Shown here piece by piece: positions 1 through 5,556 of a stretch of 5,556 nt of DNA. Positions within the stretch are counted from its first letter, which is position 1, and each line of letters opens with the position of its first letter. Below the pieces are notes generated by a model. That model did no database searches and was not told the origin of the DNA. It saw only the letters and a program-made list of their open reading frames with translations. The DNA is taken from positions 1 through 5,556 of the forward strand of contig CAJXGP010000174.1 of the NCBI GenBank assembly GCA_913053915.1, given 5' to 3'. Source of the DNA: an uncultured Ignavibacteriales bacterium. GTDB lineage: Bacteria; Bacteroidota; Ignavibacteria; Ignavibacteriales; Ignavibacteriaceae. The translations under genes were made by a program, and so were the position numbers.

Positions 1-633
1 GGAACAGGAAATAAACAAAGCAAAACCTCGAAAAAGGAAACTGCTTCAAAAACTACGGAGCAGGAAATTAAAATAGTAACGCGTCTTACTGAAGTTTATA
101 AACGTGACGTTATTCCTGCTTTGATGAAAAAATTTAATTATAAAAGTGTTATGCAAGTGCCGAAAATACACAAAATCGTTGTGAATATGGGTGTCGGTGA
201 AGCAGTTTCCGATCCTAAAATATTAGATGAAGCTATAAAAGAACTGGGAACAATAACAGGACAAAAACCAAGGGTTAGAAAAGCTAAAAAAGCTATTTCG
301 AATTTTAAACTCCGGCAAGGTGTAAACATAGGTGCAATGGTTACGCTAAGGCGAAATAGAATGTTCGAATTTATGGATAGGCTAATAAATATTGATCTTC
401 CCCGTGTTAGGGATTTTAGAGGATTATCCGATAAATCTTTTGATGGACGAGGAAATTATACTTTAGGAATTAAAGAACAAATTATCTTTCCCGAAATAAA
501 TATTGATAGAATTGTAAAAGTTTTAGGTATGGATATTACTTTTGTAACTACGGCGGAAACCGACAATGAAGCATATGAATTATTAAGTGCTTTTGGTTTC
601 CCATTTAGAAAAAGAGAAGTTAAAACAGCTTAA
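1..633 (+). CDS. rplE: Ribosomal protein L5 (5' partial, with N-terminal extension)
   Basis: Large-subunit protein of the central protuberance that binds 5S rRNA and contacts the P-site tRNA and, through the inter-subunit bridge, S13. Recognised by [14 protein letters not shown] followed by NMGVGEAV (from about residue 62 of the partial frame), [38 protein letters not shown] and EQIIFPEI, ending AFGFPFRK as in other L5 proteins. The first ATG (124) and the TTG at 121 are too late: residues that belong to the L5 fold ([18 protein letters not shown]) lie upstream, and no Shine-Dalgarno site precedes them. The frame is open back to position 1 without an in-frame ATG, GTG or TTG, so the true start lies before the window. 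Residues 1-27 are a Lys/Thr/Ser/Glu-rich tail absent from E. coli L5, making the protein at least 210 residues against about 180. The tail could be a disordered L5 extension or, less likely, a fusion to an upstream gene such as rplX. L5 identity is certain; the N-terminus is not. Confidence 0.95.
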   Translation, partial: GTGNKQSKTSKKETASKTTEQEIKIVTRLTEVYKRDVIPALMKKFNYKSVMQVPKIHKIVVNMGVGEAVSDPKILDEAIKELGTITGQKPRVRKAKKAISNFKLRQGVNIGAMVTLRRNRMFEFMDRLINIDLPRVRDFRGLSDKSFDGRGNYTLGIKEQIIFPEINIDRIVKVLGMDITFVTTAETDNEAYELLSAFGFPFRKREVKTA

Positions 634-644
634 TTAGGAGTTTT

Positions 645-914
645 ATGGCAAGAAAAAGTTTAATAGCCAGGCAAGAGAAACGTCGCAAACTTGTTGAAAA
701 ATATGCCAAGCTAAGAAAAGAATTAAAAGAAAAAGGTGATTATGAAGCACTTCAAAAATTACCTAAAAATGCTTCGCCGGTAAGATTGAATAATCGCTGT
801 ATGTTTACGGGTCGAGTAAGATCTTACTATAGAAAATTTGGTGTTTCGCGTTTAGTTTTAAGAGAGATGGCGCTAAGAGGTGAAATACCCGGCTTAAAGA
901 AGTCAAGTTGGTAA
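645..914 (+). CDS. rpsN: Ribosomal protein S14, zinc-free (C-minus) form
   Basis: Small-subunit head protein that binds the 3' major domain of 16S rRNA next to S3 and S10. The protein has 89 residues: a basic helical N-terminus ([20 protein letters not shown]), a short linker, then the diagnostic C-terminal half with NRCMFTGR (residues 50-57), [13 protein letters not shown] (64-76) and the end IPGLKKSSW. Only one cysteine is present (C52), so the two CxxC pairs of the short zinc-binding S14 are missing. The length matches the 89-residue form typical of Bacteroidota and relatives. An AGGAG site (636-640) sits 4 nt before the ATG, 11 nt after the rplE stop, so it is probably translated in concert with its neighbours. 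Confidence 0.97.
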   Translation: MARKSLIARQEKRRKLVEKYAKLRKELKEKGDYEALQKLPKNASPVRLNNRCMFTGRVRSYYRKFGVSRLVLREMALRGEIPGLKKSSW

Positions 915-927
915 AAGGAGAATTTAT

Positions 928-1323
928 ATGCCGGTAACAGATTCAATTTCAGATTTTCTAACTCGAATTAGAAATGCATCTAATGCAAAAAAAGTTAGAG
1001 TTGATATTCCTGCTTCAAATATGAAGAGGAATTTAGCTGAAATATTAAAGAGACAAAATTTTATAGAAAATTACACTATTATAGAAGATAATAAACAAGA
1101 TTTAATTCGAATAATCTTAAAATATAGAAACGGCATATCCGCAATTAGTGGGCTGAAAAGAATCAGTACACCGGGTTTGCGTGTTTATAAAAATTCCCAT
1201 AAAATACCCCGTGTACTTAATGGGCTTGGAGTAGCGGTTATGTCCACTTCTAAAGGATTACTAACCGATAAAGAAGCTATAGCTCAATCAATCGGGGGTG
1301 AAGTTGTTTGTTATATCTGGTAA
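928..1323 (+). CDS. rpsH: Ribosomal protein S8
   Basis: Small-subunit platform protein that binds the central domain of 16S rRNA (helix 21). In E. coli it is also the translational repressor of the spc operon; that role is known for the family but no S8 target can be seen in this window, and the expected site near the rplX/rplE junction lies at or beyond the left edge. The protein has 131 residues and starts DSISDFLTRIRNA (residues 5-17). It carries the C-terminal signature VMSTSKGLLTDKEA (104-117) and ends GGEVVCYIW. The start ATG is preceded by AGGAG (916-920) at 7 nt and lies 13 nt after the rpsN stop. Length and motifs are normal. Confidence 0.97.
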   Translation: MPVTDSISDFLTRIRNASNAKKVRVDIPASNMKRNLAEILKRQNFIENYTIIEDNKQDLIRIILKYRNGISAISGLKRISTPGLRVYKNSHKIPRVLNGLGVAVMSTSKGLLTDKEAIAQSIGGEVVCYIW

Positions 1324-1333
1324 ATTATTGAAT

Positions 1334-1337
1334 GGAG
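1334..1337 (+). promoter_or_regulatory. Ribosome binding site deciding the rplF start
   Basis: GGAG in the rpsH-rplF gap. Its distance is right for the GTG at 1345 (7 nt) and far too short for the in-frame TTG at 1339 (1 nt), which settles the start of L6. Confidence 0.75.
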
Positions 1338-1344
1338 TTTGAAA

Positions 1345-1884
1345 GTGTCACGAATCGGTAAAAAACCTGTCGTAATACCGAAAGGTGTTACAGTTACTAA
1401 GAGTGGTAACAATCTAAAAATTAAAGGACCAAAAGGTGAATTGGAGAACGCTTTTCATAAAAATATGAATATTGCAGTAACTAATAATGAAATTTTGGTA
1501 ACTAGACCTGATGATAAAAAAGAGAATAAGGCTTTGCATGGTTTAACAAGGGCTCTAATTCAGAATATGGTTCTAGGCGTTACTGAAGCTTACCGGAAAA
1601 CACTAAATATCGTAGGTGTGGGCTATAAGGTTGAGATGAAGGGTAAAAATCTTTTAATCAATATTGGATATTCACATCCTATATATTTTATTCCTCCGGA
1701 AGAAATTACAATCCAAACCCCTACACAAACTCAGATAGTGCTTAGCGGTATCGATAAGCAATTGTTAGGATTGGTCGCTGCAAAAATAAGATCAATCAGA
1801 AAACCGGAACCATATAAAGGGAAAGGTATTAAATATTCTGATGAACAGATAAAAAGAAAAGCTGGAAAGACTGCTAGTAAATAA
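1345..1884 (+). CDS. rplF: Ribosomal protein L6, GTG start
   Basis: Large-subunit protein at the base of the L7/L12 stalk, near the sarcin-ricin loop and the factor-binding site. It contains two repeated alpha/beta domains; the C-terminal one carries the family signature RKPEPYKGKGIKY (residues 152-164), followed by a basic tail RKAGKTASK. I chose the GTG at 1345: it gives the canonical N-terminus MSRIGKKPVVIPKGV and lies 7 nt after GGAG (1334-1337). The in-frame TTG at 1339 is only 1 nt from that GGAG and would add two residues not seen in the family. With this start the protein is 179 residues, the usual length. The gap to the rpsH stop is 21 nt. Confidence 0.96.
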   Translation: MSRIGKKPVVIPKGVTVTKSGNNLKIKGPKGELENAFHKNMNIAVTNNEILVTRPDDKKENKALHGLTRALIQNMVLGVTEAYRKTLNIVGVGYKVEMKGKNLLINIGYSHPIYFIPPEEITIQTPTQTQIVLSGIDKQLLGLVAAKIRSIRKPEPYKGKGIKYSDEQIKRKAGKTASK

Positions 1885-1907
1885 AATTTTTGGAGATTAA
1901 ATAAATC

Positions 1908-2273
1908 ATGATTAAACGGAATGAAAATTCTAGATTACGTTCAAAAATTAGAATAAGAAAATCTATTTCGGGTACGTCCGAAATGCCAAGATTAACTGTC
2001 TATCGTAGTTTGAATAATATATATGCTCAACTAGTAGATGACACTAAGGGCAATACGATTGTCGCAGCTTCTTCATTATCAAAAGAAATAAAAGAAGAAA
2101 TAAAAGATACAAAAGGTAAAATAACCGGCAGTAAGATCGTAGGAAATCTTCTTGCTAAAAAGGCGAAAAAGAAAAAAGTAAATTCAATAGTATTTGACAG
2201 AAACGGATACAGATATCATGGACGTGTAAAGGCTGTTGCTGAAGGTGCACGTGAAGGAGGGTTAAAATTTTAA
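1908..2273 (+). CDS. rplR: Ribosomal protein L18
   Basis: 5S rRNA-binding protein of the large-subunit central protuberance, working with L5. The protein has 121 residues. It has a basic N-terminus (RLRSKIRIRKSISGT), then PRLTVYRSLNNIYAQLVDD (residues 28 onward), a lysine-rich stretch KKAKKKK (84-90), the signature FDRNGYRYHGRVKA (96-109) and the conserved end AREGGLKF. GGAG at 1892-1895 is 12 nt before the ATG, a longer gap than for the other genes, but no better start is in frame. The stop codon TAA shares its last A with an ATG (TAATG at 2271-2275), and the tRNA-Gln gene starts 20 nt further on, so this is the last gene before the break in the usual order. Confidence 0.97.
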   Translation: MIKRNENSRLRSKIRIRKSISGTSEMPRLTVYRSLNNIYAQLVDDTKGNTIVAASSLSKEIKEEIKDTKGKITGSKIVGNLLAKKAKKKKVNSIVFDRNGYRYHGRVKAVAEGAREGGLKF

Positions 2274-2293
2274 TGGCAAGTTATATCGATTAT

Positions 2294-2364
2294 TGCCGGG
2301 TCGTCTAATGGCAGGACTACGCCCTTTGGAGGCGTCTGTAGAGGTTCGAATCCTCTCCCGGCAG
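2294..2364 (+). tRNA. tRNA-Gln(UUG)
   Basis: A complete 71-nt tRNA cloverleaf on the coding strand, inside the ribosomal-protein operon. Acceptor stem: 2294-2300 pairs with 2357-2363 in all 7 positions. D arm: 2303-2306 pairs with 2314-2317, including one T-G pair, with GG at 2310-2311 as G18-G19. Anticodon stem: 2319-2323 pairs with 2331-2335. The anticodon loop CTTTGGA (2324-2330) has anticodon TTG at 2326-2328. The variable loop has 4 nt, and the T arm 2340-2344/2352-2356 has loop TTCGAAT. The first pair U1-A72 and discriminator G73 are features of glutamine tRNAs, and U1-A72 is also read by the GatCAB amidotransferase. The 3' CCA is not encoded (CCT follows the discriminator), so it must be added enzymatically. 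It would read CAA and, by wobble, CAG. No promoter of its own is evident; co-transcription with the operon is inferred. Confidence 0.95.
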
Positions 2365-2425
2365 CCTATTATGTTTTTAATATAATTAAATTTTATTATA
2401 ATAAAGTAAGTTTTTGGAGTATAAT
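2365..2425 (+). other. AT-rich leader between tRNA-Gln and rpsE
   Basis: This 61-nt spacer is almost all A and T after the first few bases and has no coding potential. It contains two TATAAT hexamers (2381-2386 and 2397-2402). The first forms a 6-bp A/T inverted repeat with ATTATA at 2395-2400 (loop 2387-2394). The second is 17 nt downstream of TTTTTA (2374-2379), a poor match to a -35 element. A weak internal promoter for rpsE onward is possible, but such hexamers are common by chance in DNA this AT-rich. The inverted repeat is too weak for a terminator. The right end holds the rpsE ribosome binding site. Confidence 0.4.
2416..2419 (+). promoter_or_regulatory. Ribosome binding site deciding the rpsE start
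   Basis: GGAG 6 nt before the TTG at 2426. The alternative in-frame TTG at 2414 overlaps this site, so it cannot use it. The in-frame ATG at 2450 has no comparable site upstream. Confidence 0.7.
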
Positions 2426-2932
2426 TTGAGAAATGTAAAGCCGAATGAAATGGACGGTTTAAAAGAAAAAGTAGTTCATATTAACCGTGTTGCTAAGGTT
2501 GTAAAAGGTGGAAGACGTTTTAGCTTCAATGCCATCGTTGTGGTAGGTAATGGAGCCGGTACTGTTGGGGTAGGTCTAGGCAAAGCTAATGAAGTTACCG
2601 ACGCTATTTCGAAAGGTATTGACGATGCAAAGAAAACTTTAGTTCAAGTTTCTATTATAAAAGGTACCATTGCTCATAAAATCATTGGCAAATATGGCGC
2701 AGGGAAAGTACTATTGAAACCTGCATCTCCGGGAACGGGATTAATTGCAGGCGGGGGTGTCAGGGCGGTCTTGGAAGCTGCCGGTATCCAGGATATTTTA
2801 ACCAAATCGCTTGGTTCAAGTAATCCACATAATCAAGTTAAGGCTACCTTAAACGGCCTTTTACAGCAAATTGATGCTCGAAAAATGGCGCATAAAAGAG
2901 GAATAACTATTAAAGAATTATTCAATTCATAA
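2426..2932 (+). CDS. rpsE: Ribosomal protein S5, TTG start
   Basis: Small-subunit protein of the mRNA entry region, with roles in decoding fidelity and helicase activity alongside S3 and S4. Double-stranded-RNA-binding-like N-terminal domain: [19 protein letters not shown] (residues 13-31), then [14 protein letters not shown] and [11 protein letters not shown]-terminal domain: [17 protein letters not shown] (89-105), [13 protein letters not shown] and [13 protein letters not shown] (129-141). The start is taken as TTG 2426, which gives 168 residues, normal for S5. It is placed 6 nt after GGAG. Starting at TTG 2414 would use codons that form the binding site itself, and ATG 2450 would lose the N-terminus without a Shine-Dalgarno site. 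Unlike every other gene here it is separated from its usual upstream neighbour rplR, by 152 nt holding a tRNA. Identity is certain; the exact start is likely. Confidence 0.95.
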   Translation: MRNVKPNEMDGLKEKVVHINRVAKVVKGGRRFSFNAIVVVGNGAGTVGVGLGKANEVTDAISKGIDDAKKTLVQVSIIKGTIAHKIIGKYGAGKVLLKPASPGTGLIAGGGVRAVLEAAGIQDILTKSLGSSNPHNQVKATLNGLLQQIDARKMAHKRGITIKELFNS

Positions 2933-2944
2933 TTGAGTTTGATG

Positions 2945-3127
2945 ATGGGTAAAATAAAAATTACACAAACAAAAAGTATTATTGATAGACCGGAAGACCA
3001 AAAACGTACAATCAAAGCGCTAGGATTAGGTAGACCGAATTGGACAAAAGTTCATAACGATACTCCTCAAATCAGAGGAATGATTAATAAGGTTTCTCAC
3101 CTGGTAAAAGTCGAAGAAATTAAATAA
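2945..3127 (+). CDS. rpmD: Ribosomal protein L30
   Basis: Small large-subunit protein of 60 residues with a ferredoxin-like fold. Its sequence is typical: [29 protein letters not shown] (residues 21-30) and [20 protein letters not shown] (39-58). The ATG at 2945 gives the canonical beginning and length. An adjacent ATG (2942) and two in-frame TTGs (2933, 2939) lie just upstream but only add residues foreign to the family. The ribosome binding site is weak (GAG at 2935-2937, 7 nt before the ATG). With only 12 nt after the rpsE stop, translation may depend on ribosomes finishing rpsE. L30 is missing from some bacterial groups, so its presence carries a little taxonomic weight. Confidence 0.95.
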   Translation: MGKIKITQTKSIIDRPEDQKRTIKALGLGRPNWTKVHNDTPQIRGMINKVSHLVKVEEIK

Positions 3128-3136
3128 GGTTTGATA

Positions 3137-3595
3137 ATGGATATATTAAGCAATTTAAAATATGCAAAAGGCTCGAGAAAGAACAGAAAAAGAATCGGGC
3201 GTGGTGAAGGTTCAGGCCACGGCGGAACATCTACCAGAGGTATGAACGGACAATTGTCTCGCTCCGGTGCTAAACATAGAGCTTGGTTTGAAGGTGGTCA
3301 GATGCCTCTTCAACGTAGAGTCCCTAAATTTGGGTTTACAAATAAATTTAAAGTTTATTATCAAGTAATTAATGTCGATTCGCTTCAAAAATTGATCGTT
3401 CAAAAAGGATTAAAAGATGTTAACTTTACTGCCGATACTTTTATAAAGTACGGTTTAATTTCAAGCCGAAAACATCCGGTAAAATTACTTGGTAACGGAA
3501 ATATAACAACAAAATTAAACATAGAAGTTAATTCATACAGCAAATCTGCAAAGGAAAAAATAGAGGCGGCAGGCGGAACCATAAAAAGGATTTAA
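3137..3595 (+). CDS. rplO: Ribosomal protein L15
   Basis: Large-subunit protein whose long basic N-terminal arm threads into 23S rRNA near the exit side of the peptidyl-transferase region. The protein has 152 residues. The arm has LSNLKYAKGSRKNRKRIGRG (residues 4-23), GSGHGGTSTRGMNGQLSRSG (25-44) and GGQMPLQRRVPKFGF (53-67). The globular C-terminal part ends with the family-typical SAKEKIEAAGGTIKRI. The ATG at 3137 is favoured over the in-frame TTG at 3131 because AAGG (3126-3129) is 7 nt away and the protein then begins as other L15 proteins do. The gap after rpmD is 9 nt. Confidence 0.96.
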   Translation: MDILSNLKYAKGSRKNRKRIGRGEGSGHGGTSTRGMNGQLSRSGAKHRAWFEGGQMPLQRRVPKFGFTNKFKVYYQVINVDSLQKLIVQKGLKDVNFTADTFIKYGLISSRKHPVKLLGNGNITTKLNIEVNSYSKSAKEKIEAAGGTIKRI

Positions 3596-3606
3596 CCTGG
3601 GAATAA

Positions 3607-4941
3607 ATGGCAAAATTTACAGATACTTTCAGAAATATATTTAAAATTCATGAGCTTCGTCAACGAATTTTCTATACTTTGGCTCTGCTTTTTATTGTAA
3701 GGCTTGGTGCCCACATTACTCTACCGGGTATTGATGCAACACTTTTGGCTGAAAGTACAAAAAATCAATCAGCTAATACTTTATTCGGATTGTATGATTT
3801 ATTTGTAGGCGGCGCTTTCTCAAATGCTGCAATTTTTGCTTTGGGAATTATGCCTTATATTTCATCAGCCATTATCATCCAATTGATGGAAGCAGTGGTT
3901 CCTTATTTCCAAAAACTCCAACAAGAAGGTGAGAGTGGAAGGAGGAAAATTACTCAATTAACCAGGTATGGGACAATTTTAATATCCGCTCTTCAAGCTT
4001 GGGGCGTTACAATCAAATTGTTGAGTACTAATGTTGGTGGTTTGCCTGTTGTTCCGGTGCCTATCCAAGGATTTTCGTGGATTTTTTCGACAATTTTGAT
4101 ATTGACATCCGGAACAATTTTTATGATGTGGTTGGGTGAACAAATTACCGACAAAGGTATAGGAAACGGTATTTCGTTAATAATTTTCATTGGTATTATT
4201 GATCGTTTCCCTTTCGCACTTCTCGATGAATATCGAATGATTAGTGAAGGTACCAGAAGCCTTGTAGTTGAAATTGTAATTTTTTTCTTTATGTTTTTAA
4301 TAATCATGGGTGTAGTTTTAGTTACGGAAGGGACGAGAAGAATACCTGTTCAGTATGCAAAGAGAGTGGTCGGAAGGAAAGTATATGGAGGTGTTACGCA
4401 ATATATACCCTTACGTGTTAATACTGCAGGGGTTATGCCTATCATCTTTGCTCAATCTATAATGTTTATTCCTGCTACTGTTCTTCAATTTTTTCCAAAT
4501 AATGGTTTTTTGCAGAGCTTGAGTAAATATTTTATTTATACTTCACCTGTTTATTCTTTTGTTTATGCGCTGATGATTATTTTCTTTACATATTTTTATA
4601 CTGCTATAGCTTTTAATCCGAAGGATGTGGCCGATAATATGAAGAAACAAGGCGGTTTTATACCGGGTATAAGGCCTGGAAAACAAACATCTGAATTTAT
4701 TGATAATATTTTAACAAAGATTACTTTGCCTGGTTCAATTTTTCTTGCAATTGTTGCAATACTTCCGGCTTTCGTTTCAGGTTGGGGCGTTTCAGGAAGA
4801 TTTGCACAGTTTTTCGGAGGGACAAGTTTATTGATTATTGTTGGTGTTGCTCTCGACACTTTGCATCAAATTGAATCTCATTTATTGATGAGACATTATG
4901 ATGGATTTATGAAAAGCGGTAAAGTAAAATCTAGGAAATAG
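3607..4941 (+). CDS. secY: SecY, protein-conducting channel of the Sec translocase
   Basis: Central subunit of the inner-membrane SecYEG channel, which moves unfolded proteins out of or into the membrane together with SecA or the ribosome. The protein has 444 residues and ten membrane segments at about 21-40, 68-95, 120-140, 156-176, 184-200, 219-240, 271-292, 312-336, 372-392 and 402-418. Signatures: LGIMPYISSAIIIQLM (79-94), GESGRRKITQLTRYGT (108-123), WLGEQITDKGIGNGISLIIF (175-194), the cytosolic loop EGTRRIPVQYAKR (241-253) and the loop GGFIPGIRPGKQT (349-361). Its R356 matches the SecA/ribosome-contacting arginine near position 357 in E. coli. The tail is LDTLHQIESHLLMRHYDGFMK. The start ATG lies 11 nt after the rplO stop, with a weak GGGA site (3599-3602). 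Nothing is missing or unusual. Confidence 0.98.
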   Translation: MAKFTDTFRNIFKIHELRQRIFYTLALLFIVRLGAHITLPGIDATLLAESTKNQSANTLFGLYDLFVGGAFSNAAIFALGIMPYISSAIIIQLMEAVVPYFQKLQQEGESGRRKITQLTRYGTILISALQAWGVTIKLLSTNVGGLPVVPVPIQGFSWIFSTILILTSGTIFMMWLGEQITDKGIGNGISLIIFIGIIDRFPFALLDEYRMISEGTRSLVVEIVIFFFMFLIIMGVVLVTEGTRRIPVQYAKRVVGRKVYGGVTQYIPLRVNTAGVMPIIFAQSIMFIPATVLQFFPNNGFLQSLSKYFIYTSPVYSFVYALMIIFFTYFYTAIAFNPKDVADNMKKQGGFIPGIRPGKQTSEFIDNILTKITLPGSIFLAIVAILPAFVSGWGVSGRFAQFFGGTSLLIIVGVALDTLHQIESHLLMRHYDGFMKSGKVKSRK

Positions 4942-4950
4942 AGAACATTT

Positions 4951-5556
4951 ATGATTTATATTAAGACAAAAAAAGAAATTGACTTTATTAGAGAAAGTTG
5001 TATTATAGTTGCAGAAACGTTGCAATTAATGAAAAAGTATGTAAAGCCGGAAATTACAACTTATGAATTAGATAAAATTGCGGAAGATTACATCTTAAGC
5101 AAAGAAGCTAAAGCTGCATTTAAAGGATATTCGCAAGGTGGCTCGTCTATTAATTATCCGGCTTCGATATGTGCATCAATTGATGATCAAGTAGTCCATG
5201 GAATACCGGGGAATAGAGTTCTTAAAGAAGGTGAAATAATTTCATTAGATGTTGGAGTTGAAAAAAAAGGCTATTTCGGTGATGCAGCTTTAACAGTTGC
5301 CGTGGGAAATATTTCCGAAGAAAAACAAAAGCTTATGGATGTTACAGAAAAATCTCTTTATATAGGCATTGAACAAGCAAAAGATGGAGGAAGAGTTAAC
5401 AATATTGGTGCTGCTGTTCAAGATTATGTGGAAAAAAACGGATTTTCTGTGGTGAAAGTCTTATGCGGGCACGGAACAGGGAAATATTTACATGAAGAAC
5501 CTTCTATTCCTAATTTTGGAGGAAAAGGTACCGGTGCAAAGTTAAGAAAAAACATG
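4951..5556 (+). CDS. map: Methionine aminopeptidase type I (3' partial)
   Basis: Cytosolic metal-dependent enzyme that removes the initiator methionine from new proteins after deformylation. The first 202 residues are present and the frame is open at the right edge, so about 50-60 residues are missing compared with the roughly 250-265 usual. Visible active-site residues: the substrate-binding histidine in VVHGIP (H83), the metal ligands D100 (SLDVGV), D111 (YFGDAA) and H174 (CGHGTG), and the second conserved histidine H181 (YLHEEP). The two glutamate ligands fall beyond the window. There is no N-terminal zinc-finger or linker extension, so this is the short bacterial form. It starts 9 nt after secY with only a weak purine-rich site (GAGAA, 4941-4945). 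Direct secY-map adjacency without adk matches the operon in Bacteroidota/Chlorobi-type genomes. Confidence 0.96.
   Translation, partial: MIYIKTKKEIDFIRESCIIVAETLQLMKKYVKPEITTYELDKIAEDYILSKEAKAAFKGYSQGGSSINYPASICASIDDQVVHGIPGNRVLKEGEIISLDVGVEKKGYFGDAALTVAVGNISEEKQKLMDVTEKSLYIGIEQAKDGGRVNNIGAAVQDYVEKNGFSVVKVLCGHGTGKYLHEEPSIPNFGGKGTGAKLRKNM

Noticed and set aside
1..72. Imperfect direct repeat: GGAACAGGAAAT near 1 and GGAGCAGGAAAT near 57
   Set aside because: Only two short copies, in different reading frames, in A/G-rich DNA. A chance resemblance is the simplest explanation.
1..120. S8-binding regulatory hairpin at the rplX/rplE junction
   Set aside because: The rplE start is outside the window and this stretch is coding. 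I could not pick out a structure resembling the S8 site of 16S rRNA.
121..126. TTG or ATG at 121-126 as the start of rplE
   Set aside because: Conserved L5 residues ([11 protein letters not shown]) are encoded upstream in the same frame and there is no ribosome binding site before this point.
2357..2380. T-run (2374-2378) after the tRNA as an intrinsic terminator
   Set aside because: No separate GC-rich hairpin lies directly before the T-run; the only stem nearby is the tRNA acceptor stem, and ten nucleotides intervene. Termination here would also silence rpsE to map unless a new promoter existed.
2933..2944. Upstream TTG starts (2933, 2939) and ATG 2942 for rpmD
   Set aside because: They add residues that L30 proteins lack, and the 2933 codon abuts the rpsE stop with no ribosome binding site. 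ATG 2945 gives the canonical start.
3993..4307. Minus-strand open frame of 104 codons inside secY
   Set aside because: It has no recognisable protein features and lies wholly opposite a clear secY. The other minus-strand frames (138-329, 2833-3015, 3212-3403, 3400-3582, 4596-4859) are rejected for the same reason.

Overview
The window is a stretch of the conserved bacterial spc ribosomal-protein operon, all on the + strand. In order it holds rplE (L5, 5' end cut by the window), rpsN (S14), rpsH (S8), rplF (L6), rplR (L18), a tRNA-Gln(UUG) gene, rpsE (S5), rpmD (L30), rplO (L15), secY and map (3' end cut by the window). Apart from the tRNA insertion, genes are separated by about 9 to 23 nt, with no visible terminator, so the window reads as part of one long transcript.

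The DNA is AT-rich and rich in AGA/AAA codons, with recognisable GGAG-type ribosome binding sites before most genes. S14 is the longer, zinc-free form of 89 residues. map directly follows secY, with no adk between them. An AT-rich genome, S14 of this length and secY-map adjacency fit the Bacteroidota/Chlorobi/Ignavibacteria (FCB) group. The clear Shine-Dalgarno sites argue for an Ignavibacteria- or Chlorobi-like lineage rather than typical Bacteroidetes, which mostly lack them. This placement is inference from memory of family features, not a search.

The gene products act together. L5, L6, L18, L30 and L15 build the large subunit and S14, S8 and S5 the small subunit. SecY is the membrane channel that receives many of the ribosome's products, and methionine aminopeptidase trims their first residue. 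The tRNA delivers glutamine to the same machinery.

The ordinary operon is broken at one place: a 71-nt tRNA-Gln gene lies between rplR and rpsE, followed by a 61-nt, very AT-rich leader and a TTG start for rpsE. This is the most unusual thing here. The second oddity is the L5 reading frame, which runs open to the window edge and carries a Lys/Thr/Ser-rich N-terminal extension of at least 25 residues. I see no CRISPR array, mobile element, phage gene or unfamiliar protein family, and no support for a wholly new system in this window.
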